Below, one piece after another: positions 1 through 7,027 of a stretch of DNA of 32,067 nucleotides. The position numbers were made by a program, and so were the translations under genes. A model generated the notes under the pieces. The model made no database searches and had not been told where the DNA came from. It was given only the letters and a program-made list of their open reading frames with translations. Each line of letters begins with the position of its first letter. The stretch's first letter is position 1. Source of the stretch: Pseudomonadota bacterium (GTDB taxonomy: Bacteria; Pseudomonadota; Alphaproteobacteria; Rhizobiales; Hyphomicrobiaceae); the NCBI GenBank assembly GCA_023430315.1, contig JAEZAW010000145.1:1-32067 (forward strand). The letters run 5' to 3'.

Positions 1-796
1 CAGCGACATAAACGCCGGGCACCGAGGTGTCCTCCGTCTCCGAATGGGTCACGACACCGCCCTTCTCATCGCGCCGACAGCCCAGACGTTGAGACAAGTC
101 TGAGGCTTGCCGACATCCCGTTGCAAAAAAGAGCGCCTCGCGAGCCAAGGGAGGACCGCTCGCAAGTTCGATCTGCGACAGATGCCCATCGTCGCCATTC
201 AACCGCAGAATCTTTTCCGTTCTGATCGGAATATTACGCTGCCGGAGCTGCTGCGTTAGGCTGTCACTGATCTCGGTGCCGTCGCTACACACCACGACAT
301 CCGCCATCCAATGGCGCATCATAAGGCCGAGCGCGGCGCCCTTATCATGAAGGCCGTAGGCGGCGACTGCCCTGTCCTGGTACTCAAAGCCGTCACAGTA
401 AAGGCAGTGATGCACTGATTTGCCATAGAGCTTATCAACGCCAGAAACTGCGGGCAGTTCATCCACGAGGCCAGTTGCGATCAGGACCTTGGAGGCCGTG
501 CCTTGCGTGCCATCTGAGCAGCTATACTGAAAAGCATTGCCAACGGATTTGACATCGTCGACGTGCGCAATATGAAATTTCACTGTCGGATATTTTCCGA
601 GCCCCGCACGTGCCGCCGCGAGGAAGTTTATAGGCGACATCCCTTCTTTGCCTAAGAGGCCATGGATAGCTATCGAGGCGCGATTTAGCGGCATCCCCTC
701 GTCGCACAACAAAACCCGCCGATGGCTACGTCCCAGTACGAGCGCCGCGCTCAAGCCTGCGGGACCGCCTCCTACGATAATAATTTCGACGTCCAT
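1..796 (-). CDS. FAD/NAD(P)-dependent oxidoreductase, thioredoxin-reductase-like (C-terminus beyond window)
   Basis: About 265 residues are visible and the reading frame runs off the left edge, so the C-terminus is missing. The protein opens with a Rossmann FAD-binding motif, VGGGPAGLSAAL, at about residues 8-19. Near residue 140 it carries a CLYCDGFE segment in the place of the CxxCD redox site of thioredoxin reductases. Further on there is ALFFATGC and, at the end, a TSVPGVYVA stretch typical of the second FAD-contact region. The order and spacing fit the thioredoxin reductase/AhpF-like class II flavoprotein family. The start at 796 is supported by a GGAGG box about 8 nt upstream. The physiological partner is unknown; a ferredoxin/thioredoxin-type reductase is an alternative. 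No stress-type GGAAC motif is seen upstream, and 797-1089 holds no gene I can support. Confidence 0.85.
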   Translation of the reverse strand, partial: MDVEIIIVGGGPAGLSAALVLGRSHRRVLLCDEGMPLNRASIAIHGLLGKEGMSPINFLAAARAGLGKYPTVKFHIAHVDDVKSVGNAFQYSCSDGTQGTASKVLIATGLVDELPAVSGVDKLYGKSVHHCLYCDGFEYQDRAVAAYGLHDKGAALGLMMRHWMADVVVCSDGTEISDSLTQQLRQRNIPIRTEKILRLNGDDGHLSQIELASGPPLAREALFFATGCRQASDLSQRLGCRRDEKGGVVTHSETEDTSVPGVYVA

Positions 797-1089
797 GTCG
801 CCGGCCTCCAGTGTAGACAACGCTGTATTTCGCCCTCCGTGCCGACTTGCTCGAAGGTCGGAACCATAGAGCATCGATCACGTCGGCAAATGTCGATCCA
901 TCGACACATGCGCGCTTGGCCCGACAAGCAGCACTGGCATCCGCTCGGTCCAACGCGTTTCGTGTCATCGTCACGAACGAGAAACATCGCTCGTGGCCTT
1001 TCGAGGCGTACCGACCAATTCTCCTGCTAGATCGAGGGTCGTCGCGGGGGTCGCGGACAGTGATGTCCGCTAGGCACATCCATACGCCG

Positions 1090-1269
1090 TCAACGCTTGC
1101 GGTCGCCCTTGTCGCCCTGCCCGGGCTTCGCTGCGGCTTTTGCTTTCTTGCGGCGGTCGGTCGCCAACGAGCGTCCGACGTCGTCGCTCTCCTTAAACTG
1201 CCCCTTAGGATTGCGCCTCGCGTAGCGCTTATCGCCCTTCGGCTCGATGAGTTCGCGTTTCGCGACCAT
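1090..1269 (-). CDS. Small basic conserved protein, 59 aa (copy A)
   Basis: The protein starts MVAKRELIEPKGDKRY and is rich in Lys, Arg and Asp. Its C-terminal tail, KKAKAAAKPGQGDKGDRKR, looks disordered and nucleic-acid friendly. No domain is recognised. The start at 1269 is chosen because an AAAGGAA box lies just upstream and because the second copy in this window (8231-8409) begins at the homologous residue. Copy B has the same length once a one-base loss is restored, so both genes are exactly 59 codons plus stop. The roughly 100-nt leader contains a 14-bp inverted repeat and is preceded by a GGAAC-N16-AGTT motif, suggesting general-stress control. In copy B the gene sits just upstream of a LigD-type ligase, so a link to DNA end joining or DNA protection is possible but unproven. 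Confidence 0.8.
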   Translation of the reverse strand: MVAKRELIEPKGDKRYARRNPKGQFKESDDVGRSLATDRRKKAKAAAKPGQGDKGDRKR

Positions 1270-1290
1270 GGCGGGTTCCTTTGACGACGG

Positions 1291-1359
1291 AGCTCGAAGG
1301 CGGGTGACAATGCCGCGGCGCCTTCGCAGAGGTTTGCAGGCTAGTCCCGCCTTCGAGCT
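1291..1359 (-). repeat. Perfect 14-bp inverted repeat in leader of the 59-aa gene
   Basis: AGCTCGAAGGCGGG at 1291-1304 is the exact reverse complement of CCCGCCTTCGAGCT at 1346-1359, with a 41-nt spacer. The whole structure lies between the predicted promoter (1374-1398) and the start codon (1269) of the small basic protein gene, so it would be transcribed as a long hairpin in the 5' leader. Copy B of the leader keeps the arm next to the gene but not the distal arm. It may be a regulatory RNA structure or a chance product of a local inversion. Confidence 0.7.
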
Positions 1360-1373
1360 TCCGTGCCGATCCA

Positions 1374-1398
1374 AACTGCCTGAGCTGAAGTTGGTTCC
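1374..1398 (-). promoter_or_regulatory. Predicted sigma-EcfG-type promoter for the 59-aa gene
   Basis: Read on the minus strand: GGAAC (1398-1394), 16-nt spacer, AGTT (1377-1374). The alphaproteobacterial general stress sigma factor consensus is GGAAC-N16/17-CGTT, so one base of the -10 element differs. Transcription would start near 1367, giving a leader of about 100 nt. Confidence 0.55.
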
Positions 1399-1444
1399 AC
1401 TCTGCGGCCTCGCGCGTGGACTGACGGCCGCGGCTTCCTGCCCA

Positions 1445-1469
1445 GGAACGCAGGATGGTCCGTTGCGTT
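1445..1469 (+). promoter_or_regulatory. Predicted sigma-EcfG-type promoter for the 60-aa gene
   Basis: GGAAC (1445-1449), a spacer of exactly 16 nt and CGTT (1466-1469) match the general-stress consensus perfectly. The start codon of the downstream gene is at 1497. Together with the site at 1374-1398 it forms a divergent pair of stress-type promoters. Confidence 0.7.
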
Positions 1470-1496
1470 CGGCTCTTACAAAAACAGGAGATCGTG

Positions 1497-1679
1497 ATGC
1501 ACGAGAAACGCCATCAATTTAACGGTCTGCCAAGCCTGTCCATCGCTCAAGGCGAGATTGCGCGCTACTCGCGAACAGGTTCACCCCTGCATCTGGCGCA
1601 CGCAGCTCGCGCGCTCGCGGACGCCCTGCGTGAACTTGAGGAGATGCGCCAGAAGGAACTGGCGGAGCGACGTGGATGA
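1497..1679 (+). CDS. Hypothetical small helical protein, 60 aa
   Basis: The protein begins MHEKRHQFNGLPSLS and ends in a strongly helical, charged stretch, LADALRELEEMRQKELAERRG. No known domain is recognised. The start at 1497 is preferred over an upstream in-frame ATG (1455) because AGGAG lies 6-10 nt before it and because the upstream ATG falls inside the predicted promoter. The stop codon overlaps the next start codon (ATG at 1676), an arrangement typical of translational coupling. A perfect GGAAC-N16-CGTT motif lies 28 nt upstream, so stress-induced expression is likely. Confidence 0.7.
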   Translation: MHEKRHQFNGLPSLSIAQGEIARYSRTGSPLHLAHAARALADALRELEEMRQKELAERRG

Positions 1680-1945
1680 CGGATCCCAAAGGTATACTTT
1701 CGGCAGGCGAGGACGATGCTTCGCTGGTAAAGCGATCCAACACTCCATGCGATCACTCGCATCCGTCAGGAGCGAATTTGCCTCCTCTTGAGGTGGACGA
1801 ATGCGTGTTTGACAGGCTGATCGCGCTCAGAGTTAGAGAAGCTTTGCCCGTGCGAATTGCGCCGGAGCCAGTGCTACGTGGGCTCTTGTAGGATGGGTAC
1901 TTCGTCTGGCGTGATCGATCCAATCCAAGGGGCACGTCCCAGTGA
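1676..1945 (+). pseudogene. Small conserved protein gene, copy A, with internal stop
   Basis: The reading frame starts at 1676, overlapping the upstream stop, and is interrupted by TAG at 1889-1891. Beyond the TAG the same frame continues DGYFVWRDRSNPRGTSQ to a stop at 1943-1945. This matches the C-terminus of the intact paralogue at 8431-8724, which reads QGYFIWREGSNPRGTSQ. The shared core before the TAG is VREALPVRIAPEPVLRGL, against VREAMPVHIAPEPVLRGL in the paralogue. The full frame would be 89 residues plus stop; the truncated product is 71 aa. The product's function is unknown. Whether the shortened protein is still made and stable cannot be told from sequence. Its end abuts the stop of the convergent hydrolase remnant with no gap. 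Confidence 0.75.
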
Positions 1946-2702
1946 TCATCGGCCCGCACCACCGACTCGTTGAATCGCGCGGACTACGCGGGCTGGATCC
2001 GCATAATGCGTCATGTGCCCCGTTTGCTCGAAAACATCGCGGTAGCTGCCCGGCACCAGTTGATGCAGCCTGAGCCCATGTCCGCGCGGGTCGACGACTT
2101 TGTCGCCGTCACCGGCGAGGATTGCGAGCTGACAGCTCAACGCGTCGTAGCGCTCAGACATGATGGAAGCATCCGGAATCATGTGAGTGGCGTCCTTGGA
2201 CGCAGCACTCATTTGCGATGGCCGGAACATGAGTTCGATCGGGAATTCTTCCAAAAAGCGTTCTGGTACACGCTGAGGCGAGAACATTTTTTTGATGAAC
2301 CGCGGCGCCAACGCTTCGCCGATGAGTGGGACGACCGTATAGCAGAGTAGATCTCCCAGGATCGGGACGGCCGGGGGCGATACCAAAGCCACACCCGCGC
2401 GGGCAGTTGGATAGTAGTAGCCAGACGCCAGAACGAGCCCGCTGACGTGGTCGGGGTGATCGAGGGCCAACGCCAACGCCACCATGGTTCCTAAGGAATG
2501 CCCGACGACAATCGGTTTATCGATACCGCGCTTTCTGAAGACCTCCGGCAGTAATCCGGCTTCCGCTGCGGCTGCCGATCGCCCAGGATTCTGGCACAGC
2601 GATCGCCCCGATGAGTGCCGTGCCAGCGAGTGCGATGGCACCGAGCGCGACCAAGCTTCCGGCGGCGGATCGGGATGAAAGCGGAGTAAGTCTATGCGTC
2701 AC
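1946..2702 (-). pseudogene. Alpha/beta hydrolase with internal deletion
   Basis: The C-terminal part is a normal alpha/beta hydrolase: nucleophile elbow VVGHSLG, acid region LAGDGDKVVDP and catalytic His in QTGHMTHYADP, reading to a stop at 1946. The natural N-terminus is in a different frame: a GTG start at 2702 after a GAAAGG box, followed by a hydrophobic anchor, SLVALGAIALAGTALIGA. The roughly 100-130 residues that normally lie between anchor and elbow, including the first strands and oxyanion loop, are missing, and the frames do not match across the gap (about 2576-2610). Family members with this N-terminal anchor are usually around 330 aa. A 231-aa frame can still be read from an ATG at 2641, but its first 25 or so residues are out of frame. 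Substrate unknown. Confidence 0.75.
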
Positions 2703-2876
2703 GACGACCCTTTCGACTATCACCGGACTGCGAACCGGCAAAAATAAACGAGTGTGCGGGAAGAGATTAGGCAAAACGCGTACCGATACGTTGATGCCGC
2801 AGCCAGAAACCGGGAAAATCAGCTGCGTCCACCATCTCCCTTGCGCCCGGTTGTCACCCGGCACACTCGACCTTGC

Positions 2877-2901
2877 AACTCGCTATTCATCTGAGTGTTC
2901 C
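2877..2901 (-). promoter_or_regulatory. Possible sigma-EcfG-type promoter upstream of the hydrolase remnant
   Basis: On the minus strand: GGAAC (2901-2897), 16-nt spacer, AGTT (2880-2877). Transcription would run into the hydrolase remnant, whose GTG start is at 2702, leaving a long leader of about 170 nt. The stretch from 2703 to 2983 otherwise holds nothing I can identify. Confidence 0.4.
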
Positions 2902-3042
2902 GCGCAAACGCGGAGCACGCGATTGTCGGCAACCTCGTACCCTCACCGTCGTTCATTGGAGACGCCGTACTTCAGAGGACGCAATGACCGATCTCACCTC
3001 CGAGCTGACTTCGAAGATCCTTCTCATATTTGAACTCGAGGG

Positions 3043-3822
3043 ATGCTGACGCATATCAAGGGCCGGCCCCGCTCCATCGTCCGCGCGCCGGACGGCATCA
3101 ACGGCGAGCGCTTCTTCCAGCGCCACGAGATGCGCGGCATGTCAATTCTGATCTCGGTCACCAACGTCGAGGGTGACCGCAAGCCGTATATCCAGATCGA
3201 CCGCGCCGAAGGCTGATCGCGGCTGCGCAGATCGCTGCCATAGAATTTCATCCCTGGAACAACCATCCGGGCAAACCGCCCGTGCCGGGCCGCCTGGTCT
3301 TTGACCTCGACCCGACGAGGGCCTGACCTTTAGCGATGTCATCGCTGCCGCAAAGGAAATGAAGGAGCGGCTCGAAGCTTTGGGCCTAGCGACATTCTGC
3401 ATGACGACCGGCGGCAAGGGCTTGCATGTCGTGACGTCCCTCATCGTCCGCGAGAAGGACGGGTTGGGCTGGGATCAAGCCAAGAGCTTCGCTCACACCG
3501 TTTGCGCCGCCATGGCGCAGGACAGCCCCGACAAGTATCTGATCAACATGTCGAAGGCCAAGCGCGTCGGCAGGATCTTTCTCGACTATCTGCGCAATGA
3601 CCGCATGTCGACAGCGGTCGCACCGCTCTCGCCCCGCCTGCGGCCCGGCGCGATGGTTTCGATGCCGCTGAACTGGAGCCAGGTGCGCGCCGGCTCGATC
3701 CCAGGCGATTTACAATGGCAAGCGCCCCAGTCCTGCTCTCCAAGGGCAAGCCTTGGGCGGATTACTGCGACAGCGAAGTGCCGCTCAAAGCCGCGATTCA
3801 GAAGTTCATTAAGAGCAAGTGA
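3043..3822 (+). pseudogene. ligD: LigD-type DNA primase/polymerase domain, truncated and frameshifted
   Basis: Three reading frames together spell most of a LigD polymerase domain, the nucleotidyltransferase of bacterial non-homologous end joining. Frame one gives HIKGRPRSIVRAPDGINGERFFQRH to QIDRAEG and hits TGA at 3214-3216. The next frame gives EFHPWNNHPGKPPVPGRLV and FDLDP, where the two Asp are the catalytic metal ligands. After a shift near 3314 comes TTGGKGLHVVTSL to LDYLRNDRMSTAVAPLSPRLRPGA. After a shift near 3690 the true C-terminus is APVLLSKGKPWADYCDSE to a stop at 3820-3822. The first 40 or so residues are absent. Each shift is repaired by adding one base. In intact LigD proteins of this group the polymerase follows the ligase, but here no ligase precedes it. 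The domain cannot be functional as sequenced. Confidence 0.85.
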
Positions 3823-3831
3823 GCGCGCGGC

Positions 3832-4140
3832 ATGTACCTAATCGAAATCCTGCTGCCGCTGTGCGATGAGAACGGGTCGTCGTTTCCCCCTGAAAGCTAC
3901 GAGCAGCTGGCGCGAAAGGTGACCGAGCGCTTCGGCGGCGTGACGAGCTTCGCCCGCTCGCCGGCGGAAGGGCGCTGGCGCAATGACGGTGGGACCGAGC
4001 ACGACGACATCGTTGTCCTCGGAGTGATGGCGGAACGGCTGGACCGTGCCTGGTGGTCGGAGCTTCGGCAGCGGCTTATGCGTGAATTCGCACAGGAAGA
4101 CATCGTCATCCGCAGCCACGCGATCGAACGCCTGATGTGA
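3832..4140 (+). CDS. Conserved hypothetical protein, 102 aa
   Basis: The protein opens MYLIEILLPLCDENGSSFPPE and contains ERFGGVTSFARSPAEGRW, DDIVVLGVMAE and a C-terminal IVIRSHAIERL. The alternation of beta-like and helical stretches suggests a small ferredoxin-like alpha/beta fold, but no named domain is recognised. I recall similar small proteins in Hyphomicrobiales only as hypothetical. The start lies 9 nt after the LigD-polymerase remnant stop and has only a weak ribosome site, so it was probably translated by coupling to that gene. It is intact although its upstream partner is broken. Confidence 0.75.
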   Translation: MYLIEILLPLCDENGSSFPPESYEQLARKVTERFGGVTSFARSPAEGRWRNDGGTEHDDIVVLGVMAERLDRAWWSELRQRLMREFAQEDIVIRSHAIERLM

Positions 4141-4290
4141 TCAGCGTCCGCCGCCGCAAATGAAGAGCAAGGCTTGATCGAGCGTCGGATGCACGCCGAA
4201 GGCAAGCACGCGCCAGACGGGCGCGGTCGCGAGAGCGATCAGGATCGCAAAGCCCGCCCAGATCAGACCCTGCCTCATCCTGACCGTCAT
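4141..4290 (-). CDS. Small membrane protein, 49 aa, coupled to the DUF2243 gene
   Basis: This frame reads MTVRMRQGLIWAGFAILIALA and continues TAPVWRVLAFGVHPTLDQALLFICGGGR. It holds one hydrophobic segment of about 16 residues near the N-terminus and a second short apolar stretch near the end. Its ATG (4290) overlaps the stop of the DUF2243 gene in an ATGA arrangement, which argues for co-translation. An internal ATG five codons on is an alternative start. It is probably a partner or accessory subunit of the DUF2243 protein, but no function is known. Confidence 0.6.
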   Translation of the reverse strand: MTVRMRQGLIWAGFAILIALATAPVWRVLAFGVHPTLDQALLFICGGGR

Positions 4291-4790
4291 TCGGAACCGG
4301 CCTGCACAGTTATCCCGCTCTCACGATCGCCCTGCCTGAGCAGGACCCATCCGGTCGCCATCATTATGATGCCCGAAAGCGTGAAGCCGACATCCCAGTA
4401 GATCCACTGCTCGCGCGCGACGGTTTCATTGACGTGATGGATGCCGAGGAAGTGGTGATCGATGATGCCTTCGACCGTGTTGAAAATGCCAAAGCCCAGC
4501 AGCATCGTGCCGGCGAGCAGCTTGCTCGACCAGAAGAGATGGCGCCGCTGCGCGCTGCGCCAGAGCACAAAGAGCCCTGCGACGACGAACAGGTAAGTCG
4601 AGCTGTGGAAGATGCCGTCCCACAGCGTGTTGAGTTGGAGGTTTTCGAGCGTGTTGACGGGATACCAGCTGCTCAGCATGTGGTGCCATTGCAGGAGCTG
4701 GTGCAGCACGATACCGTCGAAGAACCCGCCAAGCCCGAGTCCGAACAGGATGCCGGCCGATTTCGGGAAGTGGCGCTCCGGGGACTTCAT
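4287..4790 (-). CDS. DUF2243 family integral membrane protein
   Basis: This 167-aa protein has four predicted membrane segments: SAGILFGLGLGGFFDGIVLHQ (with an N-terminal FGLG/GFFDG/LHQ signature), TYLFVVAGLFVLW, LLAGTMLLGFGIFNTVEGIIDHHFLGIHHV and TLSGIIMMATGWVLL. Conserved His residues in the HQLLQWHH and IDHHFLGIHHV stretches are typical of DUF2243 and suggest metal or haem contact, although no biochemical role is established. I placed the start at 4790 because residues upstream in the same frame belong to a PHA-protein remnant read in another frame. The gene follows that remnant by 5 nt and overlaps the small membrane gene downstream, so the three form one transcription unit. Confidence 0.85.
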   Translation of the reverse strand: MKSPERHFPKSAGILFGLGLGGFFDGIVLHQLLQWHHMLSSWYPVNTLENLQLNTLWDGIFHSSTYLFVVAGLFVLWRSAQRRHLFWSSKLLAGTMLLGFGIFNTVEGIIDHHFLGIHHVNETVAREQWIYWDVGFTLSGIIMMATGWVLLRQGDRESGITVQAGSE

Positions 4791-4795
4791 CGCCG

Positions 4796-5044
4796 CTATT
4801 TCTTCTCGAGCAGGATTTGCCCGCGCGACTTGATGGTTTTCTGCACGGCCTCGCCGAACTTGTGCAGCGTTCATGGCAACGTGATCACCTCGAGGTGGAC
4901 ATGATCTTCCGCTACCTGAACATTGCCGGAGGCTGTCTGCCCGAGGGAGCGGACCCGGAAATCCATGCGGTCGCCTGACCATCGCTCTTCGTCGACGGAG
5001 ATAACTGCGAAGCTCTCCTGGGCGGCGTCTGGTTCGATGATGAT
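4796..5044 (-). pseudogene. PHA system (PHA_gran_rgn-type) protein, N-terminally truncated with a nonsense codon
   Basis: The frame reads SFAVISVDEERWSGDRMDF, then RVRSLGQTASGNVQVAEDHVH and LEVITLP, then TGA at 4871-4873, and in the same frame TLHKFGEAVQKTIKSRGQILLEKK to the true stop at 4796-4798. This matches the polyhydroxyalkanoic acid system protein family (PF09650), where the LPW motif is normally followed by LLxKF. The stop therefore replaces the conserved Trp (TGG to TGA). The first 30 or so residues of the family, including the start codon, are missing and replaced by PAS-domain sequence. Family members are around 90-100 aa. As sequenced it cannot give a normal protein. Confidence 0.75.
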
Positions 5045-5296
5045 TTATGCGCTCACCGCGCCTGACCCGGCCCAGAAACTCCTGCTCTTCCGCCAGGTGT
5101 TCGGCCGGGATAAGCAGCGTCGCGGGCTGCCCGACGGCCTCAACGGCCGCATATCCAAGAAGCAGTTCCGCAGCGGAATTCCAGGTCGCAATATGGCCAT
5201 CAAGACCAAGGCTGATTATGGCGAACCGGGGCGCATCCAGGGGCTGATTGGGGATATCGTCAGCAAGAGCGGAACAAGACTGCCGTCCTTGCGGCG
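5030..5296 (-). pseudogene. PAS-domain sensor fragments
   Basis: On the minus strand, RRKDGSLVPLLLTISPI (the end of one PAS domain) is followed after a short gap and a change of frame by RFAIISLGLDGHIATWNSAAE and LLLGYAAVEAVGQPATLLIPAEHL to RRGERI (the front and middle of another PAS domain). This looks like a tandem-PAS sensor protein (histidine kinase or diguanylate cyclase class) with the linker deleted. No start codon, kinase or GGDEF domain is present. The fragment runs straight into the truncated PHA-system gene. From 5297 to 5547 I see no further gene. Confidence 0.7.
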
Positions 5297-5547
5297 TCCG
5301 AAGCGAAGCGTAAGATGGGATGGAATGCCTTCGCGCCTGCTCGATCGTTAAGTGCGCCCAATAGGCTCAAAAGCAGCGCCAGATCTGGAGCGCTGGGCGG
5401 CCGAACATGCGTCGGCCAAGTTTGCCTAAGGTGCTGCGTCGCGTTGACGTATCATCTCCCCACCGGAGGCTAAGCGTGCTCTCTAGCGAACCGTCGTCAA
5501 TGCATCGCGGTCGCGCAACTGTGCAACTGCCGGAGGCCTAGCCCGTG

Positions 5548-5904
5548 TTAGCCTCGGTCCTTCGGTTTGAAGTCGCCAAAGATCAGCACGTTGTTGTCGG
5601 TAGCGTCTGCCGGCTCCTCCAGCATCTGTAAACGTCGCTCGACGTGGGCCAGGTGGTGCGCGGTGGCGTTCTCTACATGGCGGGTTCGCAGCTGTGCACG
5701 CGTCAGCGCAAACAAGAGGGCCGCGATGAGGACGCCGAGCATGGCGCAGGAAGTGCTGCACCATTCCACGAGCTGTCTGCCAGAGACGTGCTCGAAGTAC
5801 AGAATACCGACCGCGCCAATACCCATCGCGCAAAGCGCAGCGAATATCCACCAGTAGGTTGTGAGATAGTCCTCCGAGAATGCTATCTGTTGTTCGTTGC
5901 GCAT
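5548..5904 (-). CDS. Hypothetical membrane protein, 118 aa
   Basis: Two hydrophobic segments are visible: residues about 15-37 (TTYWWIFAALCAMGIGAVGI followed by LYF) and about 49-70 (CSTSCAMLGVLIAALLFALT). A polar, helical C-terminal tail of about 45 residues follows and ends DNNVLIFGDFKPKDRG. No domain is recognised. The start at 5904 has only a weak ribosome site. The tail between residues 72 and 95 (THVEN to LQMLEE region) could form a coiled coil. The downstream genes on this strand are broken, so no operon function can be inferred. Confidence 0.65.
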   Translation of the reverse strand: MRNEQQIAFSEDYLTTYWWIFAALCAMGIGAVGILYFEHVSGRQLVEWCSTSCAMLGVLIAALLFALTRAQLRTRHVENATAHHLAHVERRLQMLEEPADATDNNVLIFGDFKPKDRG

Positions 5905-6093
5905 GAGCCGGCCTGTTTCGCAAGGAACGGAGGTCCGATGATTAGAAAGGCTTCAATGGTCGAAATGCACGGGTTACCCTCGCACGTGGTTAAAGCCAGA
6001 GTGGTGCGAATAGCAGGCAGGAAAGCCCGGACCGCCGCACGGATCCGGGCTCCCGTTGCAACGTGGGCACTGGAGGGGGCCACGAAGACTAAC

Positions 6094-6309
6094 TTAGTTG
6101 CGCTCCTTGCACACGACAGCGATCTGCTTCGTCGCTTCCTCGCGCGACACGTAGGCCTTGTCGCCGATCACCACGACGGTCTTCTCCGTGGGGCGCTTCT
6201 CGACGACTTTACACTTCTTGTCCGGCCCGCGGACGATGTAGTAGTCGGCGGCCGACGCCGCGGTGACGCTGCCGAGCAGGATAGCCGCAGTGAGGATGTG
6301 CCTGATCAT
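6094..6309 (-). CDS. Small secreted protein, 71 aa
   Basis: The N-terminus MIRHILTAAILLGSVTAASA is a textbook Sec signal peptide with an ASA cleavage site. The mature part, about 51 residues, reads ADYYIVRGPDKKCKVVEKRP and later VVVIGDKAYVSREEATKQI. It contains two Cys (KKCK and AVVCKE) that could form a disulfide in the periplasm. Similar small secreted proteins are common in Hyphomicrobiales, but I know of no assigned function. The start at 6309 is favoured by AGGAG 7 nt upstream; an in-frame ATG at 6354 lacks one. A GGAAC-N16-TGTT motif lies 36 nt upstream, suggesting stress induction. Confidence 0.8.
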   Translation of the reverse strand: MIRHILTAAILLGSVTAASAADYYIVRGPDKKCKVVEKRPTEKTVVVIGDKAYVSREEATKQIAVVCKERN

Positions 6310-6344
6310 GTGATGCTCCTGTTTGCATTCAAATGTGCGACGAA

Positions 6345-6369
6345 AACAAGCCAACGAGGCTTAGGTTCC
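6345..6369 (-). promoter_or_regulatory. Predicted sigma-EcfG-type promoter for the 71-aa secreted protein
   Basis: On the minus strand: GGAAC (6369-6365), 16-nt spacer, TGTT (6348-6345). One base of the -10 element departs from the CGTT consensus. The -35 box overlaps the last codons of the upstream 70-aa gene, so the secreted protein may have its own promoter inside a longer unit. Confidence 0.5.
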
Positions 6370-6573
6370 GTCGCGCAGGCACGATGGAGGCTCGCCGTGA
6401 CCGCGAAGTTCATTGTTGGTAAATGCGATCTGTCGGTGGACGTGACGAATGCGGGTATCGAGATCCGCGACGCATTTCTCGGCTTCAATCCAGCTTGACC
6501 GCTCGGCCGCGGACATGGCGGTCAGGGCTGCCGCTGTGATGGATCTGAGTTCGGAGACTAGGGTGTTTTCCAT
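6361..6573 (-). CDS. Hypothetical protein, 70 aa
   Basis: The sequence starts MENTLVSELRSITAAALTAM and contains SAAERSSWIEAEKCVADLDT, then RIRHVHRQIAFTNNELRG. It is mostly helical and without hydrophobic segments, and no domain is recognised. The start at 6573 is decided by an excellent GGAGG box 5 nt upstream; the in-frame extension to 6765 runs through the 29-aa peptide gene and is not credible. It lies between small stress-type genes on the same strand, with 51 nt to the next. Confidence 0.7.
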   Translation of the reverse strand: MENTLVSELRSITAAALTAMSAAERSSWIEAEKCVADLDTRIRHVHRQIAFTNNELRGHGEPPSCLRDGT

Positions 6574-6661
6574 GAGATCCTCCGAATGGCTGATTGGAGG
6601 TGCGTCGACAGGGACACCAATGTCGACCCGTCGACGCGTTGCTTGCGAAGCAAGCACTACT

Positions 6662-6751
6662 TTAGCCGGCGACGTACAGCTGCAACGCCATAGCGATGAC
6701 GGCGACGTGCGCGGCAACGAAGAGGAAGGTCGGACCCAGAAAGCCGTGCAT
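6662..6751 (-). CDS. 29-aa hydrophobic peptide
   Basis: The frame reads MHGFLGPTFLFVAAHVAVIA followed by MALQLYVAG and stops. It is a single membrane-spanning peptide. GAGGAAG lies 5-11 nt upstream of the ATG, and the gene begins 10 nt after the stop of the 68-aa membrane protein gene, so the two are probably co-transcribed. Short ORFs of this size can arise by chance; the good ribosome site and context are the support. A 7-bp hairpin with a 3-nt loop (6640-6656) follows it. Confidence 0.5.
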   Translation of the reverse strand: MHGFLGPTFLFVAAHVAVIAMALQLYVAG

Positions 6752-6761
6752 CGTCGCTTCC

Positions 6762-6968
6762 TCATTTGATAGACGGCGCAGGGGTCGGCGTCGTCTTGGT
6801 GACTGTCGGGACGATCTGCGGCCCGCCAGAGCGCGGGGATGGGTCGTAGTAGTTGAAGAACAGAAAGGCGGTGATGGCGAGCAGGGCGATGATGCCGATG
6901 ATCGTGCCCGCGCTCAGCATGGGTCGTCGTGCGTGGTCGACGTTGCGGCGGTCAAATTCGGTAGCCAT
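6762..6968 (-). CDS. Small single-pass membrane protein, 68 aa
   Basis: A basic N-terminus (MATEFDRRNVDHARRPM) is followed by one strong transmembrane helix, TIIGIIALLAITAFLFFNYY, and a Pro/Thr-rich tail, TVTKTTPTPAPSIK. The layout suggests an inner-membrane protein with its tail in the periplasm. Nothing more specific is recognised. GGAGG sits 8 nt before the start. A perfect GGAAC-N16-CGTT general-stress promoter lies 35 nt upstream of the ATG, so this is one of the best-supported stress-type units in the window, with the 29-aa peptide gene behind it. Confidence 0.8.
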   Translation of the reverse strand: MATEFDRRNVDHARRPMLSAGTIIGIIALLAITAFLFFNYYDPSPRSGGPQIVPTVTKTTPTPAPSIK

Positions 6969-7002
6969 GACGGGCCTCCTTCTTCGACGAGGTAGAGATG
7001 GA

Positions 7003-7027
7003 AACGCGGGGCGCTCGGGACCGTTCC
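7003..7027 (-). promoter_or_regulatory. Predicted sigma-EcfG promoter (perfect consensus) for the 68-aa membrane protein
   Basis: On the minus strand: GGAAC (7027-7023), spacer of exactly 16 nt, CGTT (7006-7003). The start codon follows at 6968, so the leader would be about 25-30 nt and contain the GGAGG ribosome site. Confidence 0.7.

Noticed and set aside
726..1310. 194-codon open frame on the minus strand over 726-1310
   Set aside because: It overlaps both the flavoprotein start and the 59-aa gene in other frames, and its residues are Arg-rich and not protein-like.
4923..5351. 142-codon plus-strand frame
   Set aside because: The opposite strand holds recognisable PAS and PHA-system fragments; this frame is their antisense.
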